From Bacteroidales bacterium (lineage in GTDB: Bacteria; Bacteroidota; Bacteroidia; Bacteroidales; UBA7960): a DNA stretch of 41,851 nucleotides. Positions 1 to 9,649 of this stretch are shown piece by piece (the first letter of the stretch is position 1; every line of letters begins with the position of its first letter). The notes under the pieces are model-generated. The model worked only from the letters and a program-made list of their open reading frames with translations. It was not told where the DNA came from and ran no database searches. The stretch is taken from the NCBI GenBank assembly GCA_007130125.1, contig SLSZ01000143.1:1-41851 (forward strand), in the 5' to 3' direction. The translations under genes and the position numbers were made by a program.

Positions 1-117
1 ATATTTTGAAATTTTTTTACTATTGTTGCTCTATAATAACTATAATATATAGGATCTTATATATTTTAAATAAAAAACTAAGTTTTAACTCCAATATTTA
101 TGATATTACTTGTTTTT

Positions 118-1302
118 TTACATGATCTTTTGATAAACCTGCCACCACCTGTCGGGAATTTCTTCGCAACATGTTGCCTGGTAGTCTTTATAGGAGCAAG
201 GTACAAGGTGTTGTCGTTCATATTTGGTTTGTAATAATGAAGGGCAAGGTATTTCCATCCACCAGCGATCGCTCATTTTGCTTTTATAAAAAACAATCTC
301 ATTCTGGAAGTTTTTCAATGATACAACATATTTGATGTAACTTTTTGAATTTTTATTTGTTTTTGTTGGGAAGTCATCTTTTCTGTTATAAAACCCTTCA
401 ATAAAGTACCATATCATTTGTGCTACCAGGTGAGCTGTTTGGTCTCCTTTGTCAAATGCGGGATTCATTTCATAAAATCCTACTGATGATATTTTATCAC
501 TCAGGCCTGCATATCTGATTATTTGACATGCTTCTTCACCATAAAACCCATTGGGTGATGCATTGGAAGTTGCCGGTGCATCAGATTGTCTGATGCTGGA
601 GATGTCAAACGAGAGCATATCCCCATTTCGCACTATTGGCTCAACTTCTTCTATGTTTTGGCGAACATAACCAAGTCGGTAAACATCAAAATAGAGTTTA
701 TCCATCAACTCCAGTGCATCCTGATCAACAAAATAAGTTTGATAGCCGATGTTTGTGAAATTGAAAAGATAGTTGGGTTGATGTGTGAAAATTGAACTAA
801 GGTAGTTATTGTTATTTATGGAGTCTTTTTTTGCTCCAAGGTCAAAAGAAGAATCTACATTTACCAGGTTTATTATTTGGCCTAGTGATTCATAAGCAAG
901 ATAGTTGGCATAGGTTAAATCCTGGCTGCCACCTACAATTACCGGGATTATATTTTTTTCAATAAGTAATGCTATAGCAAATTTGACTGCAGAGTAGGTG
1001 TCTTGAATTGTTTCACCCGGAATAATATTACCCAAATCGGCAATTTTTGCTTTAAAACTACCCTGAAACAAGCGGTATAAATACTTTCTGACATAATCTG
1101 GAGCAAGCCTGCACCCTGGGTTATTGACAGCATTTCTGTCTTCTGTTATTCCTATTATAGCAATATCAACATTATCTAGGTCAGGGAACTGATTTTTATC
1201 ATAATATGATTTAATTATTTCAGATAGAGATAAAGGGTGTTGCTCACCGGATATCTGAAGGTTTGCTTTGTTAACAGGTTCGAGAAAGTCAGTCAATTCC
1301 AT
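118..1302 (-). CDS. Ureohydrolase-fold (arginase/formimidoylglutamase-like) protein with degenerate metal site
   Basis: The 394-residue product has the overall pattern of the arginase/agmatinase/formimidoylglutamase superfamily. In active members the two-manganese site is built from GGDH, DAHxD and SxDxD motifs. Here the equivalent stretches read GGSQD (about residues 124-128), NVDSSFD (148-154) and SFDISS (231-236), so the first His, the His of DAHxD and the second Asp of the third motif are absent while some Asp residues remain. A classical two-metal hydrolase is therefore doubtful, and annotation as formimidoylglutamase would be by homology only. It lies 20 bases downstream of topA on the same strand, so the two are probably cotranscribed. 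From memory, Bacteroidota relatives share this degenerate form and sit near topA and gliding/type IX secretion genes; I cannot test that here. Fold assignment fairly sure, function unknown. Confidence 0.8.
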   Translation of the reverse strand: MELTDFLEPVNKANLQISGEQHPLSLSEIIKSYYDKNQFPDLDNVDIAIIGITEDRNAVNNPGCRLAPDYVRKYLYRLFQGSFKAKIADLGNIIPGETIQDTYSAVKFAIALLIEKNIIPVIVGGSQDLTYANYLAYESLGQIINLVNVDSSFDLGAKKDSINNNNYLSSIFTHQPNYLFNFTNIGYQTYFVDQDALELMDKLYFDVYRLGYVRQNIEEVEPIVRNGDMLSFDISSIRQSDAPATSNASPNGFYGEEACQIIRYAGLSDKISSVGFYEMNPAFDKGDQTAHLVAQMIWYFIEGFYNRKDDFPTKTNKNSKSYIKYVVSLKNFQNEIVFYKSKMSDRWWMEIPCPSLLQTKYERQHLVPCSYKDYQATCCEEIPDRWWQVYQKIM

Positions 1303-1322
1303 ATAGCGCGATAATTTTAAAA

Positions 1323-3662
1323 CTACTTTTTTGGTTTTTTAGTAGTTTTTTTTCTTTTTGTACGTGCTTTTTTGTCTGAGGTTGCCTGTTTTGTCAAATC
1401 TAAGCAATCTTCGTACGACATATCTTCAGGATTGACTGTTTTGGGTATTCTGAAATTTTTACCTTTATAGGAAATGTATGGTCCCCATCTGCCTCTTAGT
1501 ATTTTAGTTTCAGGGTCTTTGTCGAAAGTTTTGATAATTTTTTTCTTTTCAGCTTGCCTTTTTTCTTCAATGATCTCAATAGCTCTTTCCTTTGTAATAG
1601 TAAAAGGGTCATCACCTTTAGGAATAGAAAAGAACTTATCGTCAAACCTTATGTAAGGGCCGAATCTTCCTATAGATGCAACAAGCTTTTTTCCTTCATA
1701 TTCGCCGACATCACGTGGAAGCTTAAAAAGCTCAAGTGCTTCTTCCAGAGTAATTGTTTCAAGGCTGTGATTTTTTAAAATTGAAGCAAATTTTGGCTTT
1801 TCCTCTTCTTCGGCATCACCAATTTGTACCATAGGTCCGTATCTGCCTATTTTTGCATATACATTGCGGCCTGTTTTTGGGTCTTTCCCAAGAAGCCTTT
1901 CACCGGAAAATTTTTCGGACTTTTTTGTTGTATCCTCAACTTTATGGTGAAAAGGATGGTAAAAGTCTTTTATTACCTGATCCCATTTATTTTGACCTTG
2001 TGCAATATCATCAAATTTCTTTTCCAGGCTTGCAGTAAAGTTATAATCTAAAATATCTTTAAAATATTCTGTAAGAAATTTTGTAACAACAATGCCCAGG
2101 TCGGTCGGGAACAATTTGTTTTTTTCAACGCCGGTGTTTTCGGCCTTTGTGTCATCGGAAATACTGTCATTTTTTAATAAAAGGTAGTTGAATGATCTCT
2201 TAGTACCTTCTCGACTTTCTTTAATGACATAATCTCGTTTTTGTACGGTTGAAATTGTTGGGGCGTAGGTTGACGGTCTTCCAATGCCCAGCTCTTCAAG
2301 CTTTTTTACCAGGCTAGCTTCAGTGTATCTGGGTGGGTGTTTGGAGAATCTTTCTGTTGCGCTTAATTCATTAAGTATAAGCTTTTGTGATTCTTTTAAC
2401 GGGGGTAATATTCCGGTTTCTGTTTCTTCTTCATCGTCGCTTGATTCAATATATACTTTTAAGAATCCGTCAAATTTAAGCACTTCTCCTGTTGCCTGCA
2501 ATTTGTGATCGGATGTTGATATCCCTATTGTTACGTTGGTTTTATCTATAAGTGCTTCACTCATCTGAGAAGCAATAGTCCTTTTCCAGATCAGTTCGTA
2601 TAGTTTTTGATCTTCAGGGTTTCCTTTAACATTTTCAACGTTTAAATAGGTTGGGCGAATTGCTTCGTGTGCTTCCTGCGCACCTTTTGACTTGGTTGCA
2701 TATTTTCTTGGCTTCAGATATTTTTCGCCAAATTGTTCTGTGATAACTTTTTTGGCCATGCCTATGGCTGTATCAGAGATGTTTACCGAGTCGGTACGCA
2801 TATAGGTTATTTTCCCTGATTCGTAGAGTCTTTGAGCGACGGTCATAGTGCGGGCTACTGAAAACCCAAGCTTCCGGCTTGCTTCTTGTTGAAGAGTTGA
2901 TGTTGTGAAAGGAGCTGCCGGAGATTTCTTCGATGGTTTGGTTTCGGTTTTTTTAACCACAAAAGTGGCGCCCTTACAAGATTCTAAAAATTCAACAGCC
3001 TCCTTTTTGGTTTTGAACCTTTTCGGCAGTTCGGCTTTGAAGCTGTTTTTTTGATCATTGTCTTCAGGAAAAAAATATCCCACAACTCTATATGCAGACT
3101 CAGGTTTGAAGTTTTGTATTTCCCTCTCGCGCTCCACTATAAGTCTTACGGCTACAGACTGCACTCTCCCGGCAGAAAGAGATGGTTTTACTTTTTTCCA
3201 GAGCAGTGGAGAAAGTTCAAATCCAACCAGCCTGTCAAGAATACGCCTTGCTTGTTGGGCATTTACCAGGTTCTGATCTATTTTTCTTGGGTTTTCTATA
3301 GCATTTTTTATAGCATTGGGTGTTATTTCATGAAAGACTATACGCTTATATTTTTTCTCATCAAGCTTAAGGCTTTCTACCAAATGCCATGAAATAGCCT
3401 CCCCCTCTCTATCTTCATCAGTTGCCAGCCAAACGGTGCCGGCTTCTTTTGACAATTTCTTTAATTCATTTACAACAGGTTTTTTATCAGAAGGGATTTC
3501 ATAGTTGGGGTTAAAATTATTTTCAATGTCAACTCCAAGGTTTGTTTTTGAAAGATCGCGCACATGTCCGTAACTTGACTTAACAAGAAATTCCTTGCCC
3601 AGAAAACTTTCAATGGTTTTAGCTTTTGCTGGTGACTCTACAATAACCAGGTTTTTCGTCAT
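1323..3662 (-). CDS. topA: DNA topoisomerase I
   Basis: Type IA topoisomerase that relaxes negative supercoils through a transient 5'-phosphotyrosine bond. The 779-residue protein opens with the TOPRIM segment (NLVIVESPAKAKTI) and carries acidic metal-binding residues in LATDEDREGEAISWH. The catalytic tyrosine lies in GKITYMRTDS. The C-terminal third has repeated topoisomerase C-terminal modules around GRYGPMVQIG, GRFGPYIRF and GRWGPYISY rather than the four-Cys zinc fingers of E. coli TopA, and ends in a Lys/Arg-rich tail probably used for DNA binding. The length is normal for Bacteroidota. It is the first gene of a minus-strand pair with the ureohydrolase-like gene and is divergent from miaB across about 360 bases. 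Confidence 0.97.
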   Translation of the reverse strand: MTKNLVIVESPAKAKTIESFLGKEFLVKSSYGHVRDLSKTNLGVDIENNFNPNYEIPSDKKPVVNELKKLSKEAGTVWLATDEDREGEAISWHLVESLKLDEKKYKRIVFHEITPNAIKNAIENPRKIDQNLVNAQQARRILDRLVGFELSPLLWKKVKPSLSAGRVQSVAVRLIVEREREIQNFKPESAYRVVGYFFPEDNDQKNSFKAELPKRFKTKKEAVEFLESCKGATFVVKKTETKPSKKSPAAPFTTSTLQQEASRKLGFSVARTMTVAQRLYESGKITYMRTDSVNISDTAIGMAKKVITEQFGEKYLKPRKYATKSKGAQEAHEAIRPTYLNVENVKGNPEDQKLYELIWKRTIASQMSEALIDKTNVTIGISTSDHKLQATGEVLKFDGFLKVYIESSDDEEETETGILPPLKESQKLILNELSATERFSKHPPRYTEASLVKKLEELGIGRPSTYAPTISTVQKRDYVIKESREGTKRSFNYLLLKNDSISDDTKAENTGVEKNKLFPTDLGIVVTKFLTEYFKDILDYNFTASLEKKFDDIAQGQNKWDQVIKDFYHPFHHKVEDTTKKSEKFSGERLLGKDPKTGRNVYAKIGRYGPMVQIGDAEEEEKPKFASILKNHSLETITLEEALELFKLPRDVGEYEGKKLVASIGRFGPYIRFDDKFFSIPKGDDPFTITKERAIEIIEEKRQAEKKKIIKTFDKDPETKILRGRWGPYISYKGKNFRIPKTVNPEDMSYEDCLDLTKQATSDKKARTKRKKTTKKPKK

Positions 3663-4020
3663 AATATATTATTTCTTTCTGTGTATTATTCTCGTACTAT
3701 TTGTTATTTAAGTGACTTCTAAAACTATTAGAACGGGCACATTATTATATAAACAGCTAACTTTTTTAACAAACAAGATCAAAAGTACAATTACTTATTT
3801 TTTAACAAATATAAACAACATAAGGTTATCAAAATACAACTTGTTTTAACACAGGATTTTTGGATATTGGTGTTTATTTGTTAATCAAAAAATTTTAGCT
3901 TGCAAAGAAAAGCAAAAGGTTTTTTATAAACCACATCTTTTAATAATTTTTTGATTTATTTCATATTGAAATTGAGTACCTTTGCACGGCAAAAACCAGC
4001 AGAATCAACATAAAAGGATT
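3663..4020. other. Divergent intergenic region topA/miaB
   Basis: About 360 very AT-rich bases between the divergent topA and miaB starts. I see no RNA gene or strong hairpin. The only clear signal is the miaB-side promoter box near 3977-3984; no exact TAnnTTTG was found facing topA. Confidence 0.6.
3977..3984 (+). promoter_or_regulatory. Bacteroidota -7 promoter box for miaB
   Basis: TACCTTTG fits the Bacteroidota TAnnTTTG element. A TTTG lies further upstream with a spacer of about 23 bases, slightly long. The box overlaps the TTG codon that would begin the longest miaB frame, so transcription should start downstream of that codon; this argues for translation from the GTG at 4021. Confidence 0.55.
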
Positions 4021-5385
4021 GTGAAAAAATTTTTATACATAGAGACATACGGGTGTCAGATGAATTTTTCTGACAGTGAAATTGTTGTGTCAATAATGAA
4101 AGATCAGGGATATGAAATGACCGGCAAGCCTGAAGATGCTGATGCGGTTTTTTTGAATACATGCTCTATACGTGACAATGCCGAGAAAAGGGTTTTGAGG
4201 CGATTAGAGAATTTGCAGTCACTTAGGAAGAAAAAACCTAACCTGATTATTGGTGTTTTGGGTTGCATGGCTGAGAGGGTAAAAGAATCGTTGTTGGAAG
4301 AGGCTGAAATTGGTATGCGTATTGATATGGTTGTGGGTCCTGATGCTTATCGTGATCTACCTTATTTGATACGCGATGCAGAAAGCGGTCACAAAGCTAT
4401 CAATGTTATTTTATCAACTGAGGAGACCTATGCTGATCTGACTCCTGTAAGATATGATTCAAATGGTGTATCGGCTTTTATATCAATCATGCGTGGTTGC
4501 GAGAATTTTTGTTCTTATTGTGTGGTTCCAGGTACTAGGGGCAAAGAGAGAAGCCGTTCGCCCAAAACTATAGTCAGCGAGGCCGGTCAGCTTTATGAGC
4601 GAGGATACCGGGAAATTACGCTTTTAGGTCAAAATGTTAATTCATTTATGTGGGATTGCTCAACAGATAGAGACGTTATAAATTTCCCTGCTCTTATTGA
4701 TAATATAGCAAAAAAGCATCCTTTGATGAGGATACGTTTTGCTACTTCACATCCCAAAGATCTGTCAGATGATCTGATAAGTGTGATTGCATCAAACCCT
4801 AATATATGCCGCTCAATACATCTTCCTGTTCAGTCAGGTAGTAATCCGGTATTGAAACGCATGAACCGTAAGTACACAGCTGAGTCGTACATGGAAAGAG
4901 TTCAATCTATAAGAGACAGAATTCCCGGGTGTACTGTTTCTACAGATATTATTTCCGGCTTTTGTGGTGAGACCGAAGAAGATCATCGTCGTACTATGAG
5001 TTTAATGAAAAAAGCCGGGTTCGATTTTGCATACATGTTCAAGTATTCTGAAAGGCCGGGAACCCTTGCGGAAAGTTCTTTTGAAGATGACGTGCCTGAT
5101 GATGTAAAAACCAGGAGGCTTGAAGAAATAATTAATTTGCAGCAAGAGTTATCGCATGAAAGCAATCTTAGTGATGTGGGGAAGGTTTTTGAGGTTTTGG
5201 TTGAAGGTGTTTCTAAGCGTTCGAATGAAAACGTCATGGGGCGAAACTCACAGAACAAGGTTGTTATTTTCAAGGATAAAGGTTTTAAGGCCGGAACCTA
5301 TGTGAGTGTAGAAATCAAGCAATGCACATCTGCAACTCTGCTTGGCGAAGCAGTGGCCGTAAGTGAACAATGCGGAGGTGAGTAA
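4021..5385 (+). CDS. miaB: tRNA-2-methylthio-N6-dimethylallyladenosine synthase
   Basis: Radical-SAM methylthiotransferase that adds the 2-methylthio group to i6A37 of tRNAs reading UNN codons. The N-terminal domain supplies three auxiliary-cluster cysteines (YGCQMN, NTCSIR, LGCMAE). The radical SAM motif is CENFCSYC, CxxxCxxC, followed by VPGTRGKERSR, which is diagnostic for MiaB. The C-terminus fits a TRAM domain. I place the start at GTG 4021 (MKKFLYIETYGC), preceded by AAAAGGA; the in-frame TTG at 3982 lies inside a promoter box. This gives 454 residues, normal for the family. Monocistronic, divergent from topA. Confidence 0.96.
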   Translation: MKKFLYIETYGCQMNFSDSEIVVSIMKDQGYEMTGKPEDADAVFLNTCSIRDNAEKRVLRRLENLQSLRKKKPNLIIGVLGCMAERVKESLLEEAEIGMRIDMVVGPDAYRDLPYLIRDAESGHKAINVILSTEETYADLTPVRYDSNGVSAFISIMRGCENFCSYCVVPGTRGKERSRSPKTIVSEAGQLYERGYREITLLGQNVNSFMWDCSTDRDVINFPALIDNIAKKHPLMRIRFATSHPKDLSDDLISVIASNPNICRSIHLPVQSGSNPVLKRMNRKYTAESYMERVQSIRDRIPGCTVSTDIISGFCGETEEDHRRTMSLMKKAGFDFAYMFKYSERPGTLAESSFEDDVPDDVKTRRLEEIINLQQELSHESNLSDVGKVFEVLVEGVSKRSNENVMGRNSQNKVVIFKDKGFKAGTYVSVEIKQCTSATLLGEAVAVSEQCGGE

Positions 5386-5502
5386 AAGGGTGATTAATAT
5401 AAAAGTTGAAAAGCAATAAAAACAATATCCAAAAAGCTTAAACAACTAGACGTCTTAACGACTCAACCAATATAATTTTCCGGCATTTAAAATTCACACA
5501 AT

Positions 5503-6171
5503 TTATTTTCCAAGGAAAGCCTTTGCAATCAGTATATCTTCCGGAGTGGTAATTTTGATATTTTCTTTGTTTCCATCAACCAGAAAAATTCTTTCACCTC
5601 TTGATTCAAGTACCGATGCGTCATCGGTGAAACTATCTTTATAATTTTGATTATATGCGTCTTTTATTTTTTCTGATACAAAGCCCTGTGGTGTTTGAAC
5701 AATTTTTAGTTTGCTGCGGTCCTGTATTTTACTCATAGCACCATCAACCAATCTGACAGATTCATTAATATCTATTACAGGTATTGCATTGCCAAATTTT
5801 TGTGCACAGTTATATACTTTTTCAATTGTTTCGTTGTTAACTAAAGGCCTTACGCCATCATGGATTGCTACAATGCAATTATCAGGAATATATTTGAGAC
5901 CGTATTTAACTGAATGAAACCTTGTTGGCCCTCCCGGGATGACTTTGTGTTTATAAGAAAAGTTGTGCTTTTTGCACAATTCTTTCCATTGGCTTATTAG
6001 TTCTTCAGGCAGGACCAGCACAATTTTTATGTTGGGAAAATGCTTTATAAAAGGCTCAATAGAGTGAATTAATATTGGCTTTCCTTTTATAACAAAAAAC
6101 TGCTTGGGGTTTTTGGACTGCATTCTTAAGCCTTTCCCCCCTGCTGTTATAAGTAATGCTTTTTCAGACAT
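5503..6171 (-). CDS. ispD: 2-C-methyl-D-erythritol 4-phosphate cytidylyltransferase
   Basis: Third step of the MEP isoprenoid pathway: MEP plus CTP gives CDP-methylerythritol. The 222-residue protein starts with the nucleotide-binding loop LITAGGKGLRMQSKNPKQF, has the IHDGVRPLV segment and the TPQGF motif, and ends with the TTPEDILIAKAF segment typical of IspD. It lies 7 bases downstream of queA on the same strand and should be cotranscribed with it. ispG, a later step of the same pathway, is also in this window. Confidence 0.95.
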   Translation of the reverse strand: MSEKALLITAGGKGLRMQSKNPKQFFVIKGKPILIHSIEPFIKHFPNIKIVLVLPEELISQWKELCKKHNFSYKHKVIPGGPTRFHSVKYGLKYIPDNCIVAIHDGVRPLVNNETIEKVYNCAQKFGNAIPVIDINESVRLVDGAMSKIQDRSKLKIVQTPQGFVSEKIKDAYNQNYKDSFTDDASVLESRGERIFLVDGNKENIKITTPEDILIAKAFLGK

Positions 6172-6178
6172 TTTACAA

Positions 6179-7228
6179 TCAAATAATTAACATGGCATCA
6201 CCATAGGTGAAAAACTTATATTTTTCCTTAATGGCTGTTTTGTAGGCTTTCATCAAGAAATCATAACCTGCAAAAGCTGCTACCATCATCATCAAAGTTG
6301 ACTGTGGCAGATGGAAATTAGATACCATGCAATTGGCAACACTAAAGTCGTAAGGTGGGTAAATAAATTTATTTGTCCAGCCTTCGTGTGGCTTGAGGTA
6401 CCCTGTGATTGATACCGATGATTCCAGTGCTCTCATTGTTGTAGTACCAACTGCACATATTTTTTTTCGCTTGTCTTTTGCATTGTTAATTACTTCCGTA
6501 GTTTTTTCTTCAATTGAGAATTTTTCGGAATCCATTTTGTGTTTGCTAAGGTCTTCAACATCTACACTTCTAAAGTTTCCAAGCCCTGCATGCAGGGTGA
6601 TGTCTGTAAAGTTAACACCTTTTATTTCCAGTCTTTTTATCAGTTGACGGCTGAAATGCATTCCTGCCGTAGGAGCAACCACGGCACCCTCTTTTTTAGC
6701 GAATATAGTTTGGTAGCGTTCTTTGTCTTCGGGTGTCACAGGCCTGTTAATTTGCTTGGGTATTGGTGTTTCACCCAACGCCTCAATGGTTTTTTTGAAC
6801 TCATTATAAGTGCCATCAAACAAAAATCTGATTGTACGCCCTCTTGATGTTGTATTGTCGATAACCTCAGCAACAAGGTTTTCATCTTCACCAAAATATA
6901 GTTTGTTGCCTATTCTTATTTTTCGTGCAGGGTCAACAAGAACATCCCATAATCTGGCTTCCCGGTTTAGCTCACGAAGCAAAAAAACCTCAATCTTTGC
7001 CCCGGTTTTCTCTTTAGTGCCATACAAACGAGCGGGAAAAACCTTGGTGTTGTTTACAATCATTATGTCACCATCGCCAAAATAATCAAGAATGTCTTTG
7101 AAAACCTTATGTTCGATGGTTTGTTTTTTCCGGTCAAGCACCATTAACCTGGATTCATCTCTGTTATCAGCAGGATGTTTTGCAATAAGATCAGCTGGTA
7201 AGTTTAATCTAAAATCTGACAACTTCAT
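6179..7228 (-). CDS. queA: S-adenosylmethionine:tRNA ribosyltransferase-isomerase
   Basis: QueA transfers and isomerises the ribose of SAM onto preQ1 at tRNA position 34, giving epoxyqueuosine. The product begins [20 protein letters not shown] and contains the family segments [31 protein letters not shown] and [11 protein letters not shown]. The longest frame opens at a TTG at 7234, but ATG 7228 gives the usual QueA N-terminus, hence 349 residues. A promoter is proposed about 180 bases upstream. I looked for a preQ1 riboswitch in the leader and recognised none. Confidence 0.96.
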   Translation of the reverse strand: MKLSDFRLNLPADLIAKHPADNRDESRLMVLDRKKQTIEHKVFKDILDYFGDGDIMIVNNTKVFPARLYGTKEKTGAKIEVFLLRELNREARLWDVLVDPARKIRIGNKLYFGEDENLVAEVIDNTTSRGRTIRFLFDGTYNEFKKTIEALGETPIPKQINRPVTPEDKERYQTIFAKKEGAVVAPTAGMHFSRQLIKRLEIKGVNFTDITLHAGLGNFRSVDVEDLSKHKMDSEKFSIEEKTTEVINNAKDKRKKICAVGTTTMRALESSVSITGYLKPHEGWTNKFIYPPYDFSVANCMVSNFHLPQSTLMMMVAAFAGYDFLMKAYKTAIKEKYKFFTYGDAMLII

Positions 7229-7597
7229 TTTCAAAACGCTTTTTGTTAATTAAACCAAGGGTGGTATGAATAAATTGGTTTCGGAACTATAATAATATCC
7301 AGAGAGAAATTAATTTATCAACAAATTTGTTAAAAGGTAATTGGCAATTTTTATCCTGGAATTATTTCCGAGCTTAAAGTTTTACTTATGTTTATTTTTT
7401 TAAGGTTTGCAAAGATAATATTTGAAAGGGCGGTTGTCAACTAGTTGTTAAAATTAAAAAAAACACGAAATTTTATTTTAGTTATAACTGATGCATAACA
7501 TATTGATAGTTAAAGATAAAACTGCCTTAATTATTTATGAATTTTTAACAAAGCATGATAATTATTGCTGGTATGGAAAATATTTTGAGAAAGTTTT
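7229..7597. other. Intergenic region truB/queA
   Basis: A 369-base gap inside the minus-strand series. It holds a good candidate promoter for queA-ispD at 7410-7440 and an AT-rich leader of about 170 bases without a recognised riboswitch. No ORF or RNA gene seen. Confidence 0.6.
7410..7440 (-). promoter_or_regulatory. Candidate promoter for queA-ispD
   Basis: On the minus strand TTG (7440-7438) is followed after 20 bases by TATCTTTG (7417-7410), an exact TAnnTTTG box at the Bacteroidota sigma-factor spacing. Transcription would begin near 7403 and run into queA. Confidence 0.6.
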
Positions 7598-8305
7598 TTA
7601 TTGTGTAATCATTTTTTCAAATTCTTCTATGCTGATGGCGTTATTTATTTGATATTCGCCTATCCTTGTTCGTCTTAAATTCTTGAGGTATGCACCTGAT
7701 CCCAGGGCGAAGCCGAAATCACGAGCCAGGGATCTTATATATGTACCTTTACTGCAGACAACGTTAAAGTCTATATCAGGCAAAGCTGTTTTTTTTATTT
7801 GAAATTTTGAAATGTATATGGTGTTTGGTTCAATAGGGGTGTCACTTTTTCCTTTTCTTGCATATAAATAAGCACGTTTGCCGTTTATCTTCTTAGCTGA
7901 ATAAAGTGGCGGTAACTGTTCCAGTTTGCCAGTAAGTTTTTCAACTGCCTTTTCAATCATTTTTTCTGTAATATGCTCTGTGGTATATTCTTTATCGAGT
8001 TGTGTTTCAAGATCAAATGACGGAGTTGTAGCACCCAGGTGAAATGTTCCTTCATATTCTTTTTCCATATTTTGAAATTCCTGGATTGTCTTGGTCTTTT
8101 TCCCGGTACATATTATCAGCAAACCCGTGGCGAGAGGATCAAGTGTTCCGGCATGTCCGATTTTGATTTTTTTTATATCGAGTTTATATCGCAGCAGGGA
8201 TTTGATCTTGCTGATCACGTCAAAAGATGTCCATTTGTATGGCTTGTCAAAAAGCAATACCTCACCAGTTAACAGTGAATCTTTAAGTTGTTGGATTTTT
8301 TCCAT
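7598..8305 (-). CDS. truB: tRNA pseudouridine(55) synthase
   Basis: Makes pseudouridine at position 55 of the T loop of most tRNAs. The 235-residue protein has the catalytic motif GHAGTLDPLATGLL with the nucleophilic Asp, the KXFD-like region YEGTFHLGATTPSFD, and LPPLYSAKKINGKRAYLYAR, all characteristic of TruB. The longest frame opens at a TTG at 8329 inside uppP; the ATG at 8305 lies 7 bases after the uppP stop and gives the normal length. Downstream of ftsX, DUF3098 and uppP in a gene order common in Bacteroidota. Confidence 0.96.
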   Translation of the reverse strand: MEKIQQLKDSLLTGEVLLFDKPYKWTSFDVISKIKSLLRYKLDIKKIKIGHAGTLDPLATGLLIICTGKKTKTIQEFQNMEKEYEGTFHLGATTPSFDLETQLDKEYTTEHITEKMIEKAVEKLTGKLEQLPPLYSAKKINGKRAYLYARKGKSDTPIEPNTIYISKFQIKKTALPDIDFNVVCSKGTYIRSLARDFGFALGSGAYLKNLRRTRIGEYQINNAISIEEFEKMITQ

Positions 8306-8312
8306 AGCAGAA

Positions 8313-9116
8313 TTACATGTTGCTGCCAATAATGATAGCAGTAAGGCCTACTATCAAGCAGTAAATTGAAAAGTATTCGATTTTTCCTCTTCTTACTATA
8401 TTGAGCATCCATTTACATGCAACAACTCCCGCGACAAACGCGGCTACTGCTCCTATTATCATTGGCCCTGCAGTTGTAGATGCTTCTGCGGTATGCTCTG
8501 ACATTTGAATTACCTTTAAAAAGTTTGCACCGAAAATAGGAATAAGAACCATTAAAAATGAAAAGCGAATAGCTTTAGTTCTTTCTATTCCAAAGAATAA
8601 AGCGGTAGATATAGTGGCTCCACTTCTGCTTATCCCCGGCAAAATAGCTAATGTTTGCGCTACGCCTATTATCAGGGCAGTTTTCAATGTAACATCTTTA
8701 TCATTTTTTGGAACAAAACGGGTTAGAAACAGTAAGGTGGCGGTAATAAGCAACATAAAACCAACAATTACGACCACATTGTCTTCTGTAAAAATACTTT
8801 CTATTTGTTCTTCAAAAAGTAAACCTACAATAGCTGTTGGTACAGCTGATGCCAATAGCAACAGTGTAAACTTCATTTCAGGGTTCCACTCAAATTTGAA
8901 AAAGTTAACCGCAAGGCTAACAATATCTTTCCAAAAAACAACTACTACGCTTAAAAATGTTGCACCATGTACAATAATGTTAAATGTAAAAAAGTCGTGT
9001 GGGTCTTCCAGTTTAAAGATAGCCCCCGCCAGCTCCAGGTGCCCGCTGCTACTTACCGGTAAAAACTCAGTTAACCCCTGCAATAAGCCTAGTATTAATG
9101 CTTCCAGCCAACTCAT
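8313..9116 (-). CDS. uppP: Undecaprenyl-diphosphatase
   Basis: Integral membrane phosphatase that converts undecaprenyl diphosphate to the monophosphate carrier for peptidoglycan and surface glycans; also confers bacitracin tolerance (BacA). The 267-residue protein has the two signature segments EFLPVSSSGHLEL near residues 17-29 and LPGISRSGATIS, and several hydrophobic helices. A candidate -7 box lies about 40 bases upstream. It precedes truB with only 7 bases between them. Confidence 0.96.
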   Translation of the reverse strand: MSWLEALILGLLQGLTEFLPVSSSGHLELAGAIFKLEDPHDFFTFNIIVHGATFLSVVVVFWKDIVSLAVNFFKFEWNPEMKFTLLLLASAVPTAIVGLLFEEQIESIFTEDNVVVIVGFMLLITATLLFLTRFVPKNDKDVTLKTALIIGVAQTLAILPGISRSGATISTALFFGIERTKAIRFSFLMVLIPIFGANFLKVIQMSEHTAEASTTAGPMIIGAVAAFVAGVVACKWMLNIVRRGKIEYFSIYCLIVGLTAIIIGSNM

Positions 9117-9153
9117 AACTGTGTAAACTTTTTATTTAAATAAAAATTGCGTG

Positions 9154-9161
9154 CAAAGATA
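9154..9161 (-). promoter_or_regulatory. Candidate -7 box upstream of uppP
   Basis: TATCTTTG on the minus strand matches TAnnTTTG and sits 38 bases before the uppP start. No convincing TTTG was found at the expected upstream distance, so confidence is modest. Confidence 0.4.
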
Positions 9162-9362
9162 TTAAATTCATAATATAATAAACTATGAAGTACGGTTAAA
9201 CAGAAACCCTTAAATTAACTTTATTACCGGCAAATGGGTTGAGTATGCAAATCTTAAAGGGTGTGGTTATAGTATAGTTAAGAATAGTTATGGTCTTGAC
9301 TATTATATAATATATAACACAACTAAATTCAATAGCATGCCTTAATTAACCCAATTATTGAC

Positions 9363-9635
9363 TTACTTTTTTTTACTGGTATCTTCTCCAGGCTTATCTG
9401 TTTTTTTGCTTAAAATAACATATATCTGTACAGCAAAGCCAAATAAAACCAATATAGGGGCTAGGGTTATTCTTCTGAAGCTGAATATATCTTCAGAGAA
9501 TTTGGAGGGGTCCTCCGTTCCACCTCCAATCATAAGCAGAAAGCCAATAGCAGTAATAATTAATCCTGCTATCATTAGGGTGTATTTACGCTTATCGAAC
9601 AATAATTCTTTTTTGGGTTGTTTGCTTTTCGCCAT
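9363..9635 (-). CDS. DUF3098 family small membrane protein
   Basis: A 90-residue protein with a basic N-terminus, a hydrophobic helix around residues 20-38 ending in a glycine run, a second helix around 56-74, and a charged Lys-rich C-terminus. This matches DUF3098, a Bacteroidota family usually found directly after ftsX, as here (14 bases downstream). Its function is not established; the position suggests a link to envelope or division functions, but that is inference from neighbourhood. Confidence 0.85.
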   Translation of the reverse strand: MAKSKQPKKELLFDKRKYTLMIAGLIITAIGFLLMIGGGTEDPSKFSEDIFSFRRITLAPILVLFGFAVQIYVILSKKTDKPGEDTSKKK

Positions 9636-9649
9636 GGTTTAAAAGTTTT

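Noticed and set aside
3982-4020. Upstream in-frame TTG extension of miaB
   Set aside because: The TTG lies inside the TACCTTTG promoter box and the added residues are not part of the MiaB family.
7229-7409. preQ1 riboswitch ahead of queA
   Set aside because: The leader lacks the C-rich loop/A-rich tail pattern of preQ1-I and no other class was recognisable.
8614-9126. 170-codon frame antisense to uppP
   Set aside because: Fully overlaps a well-supported gene; low-complexity Ser/Thr/Lys composition typical of an antisense shadow.
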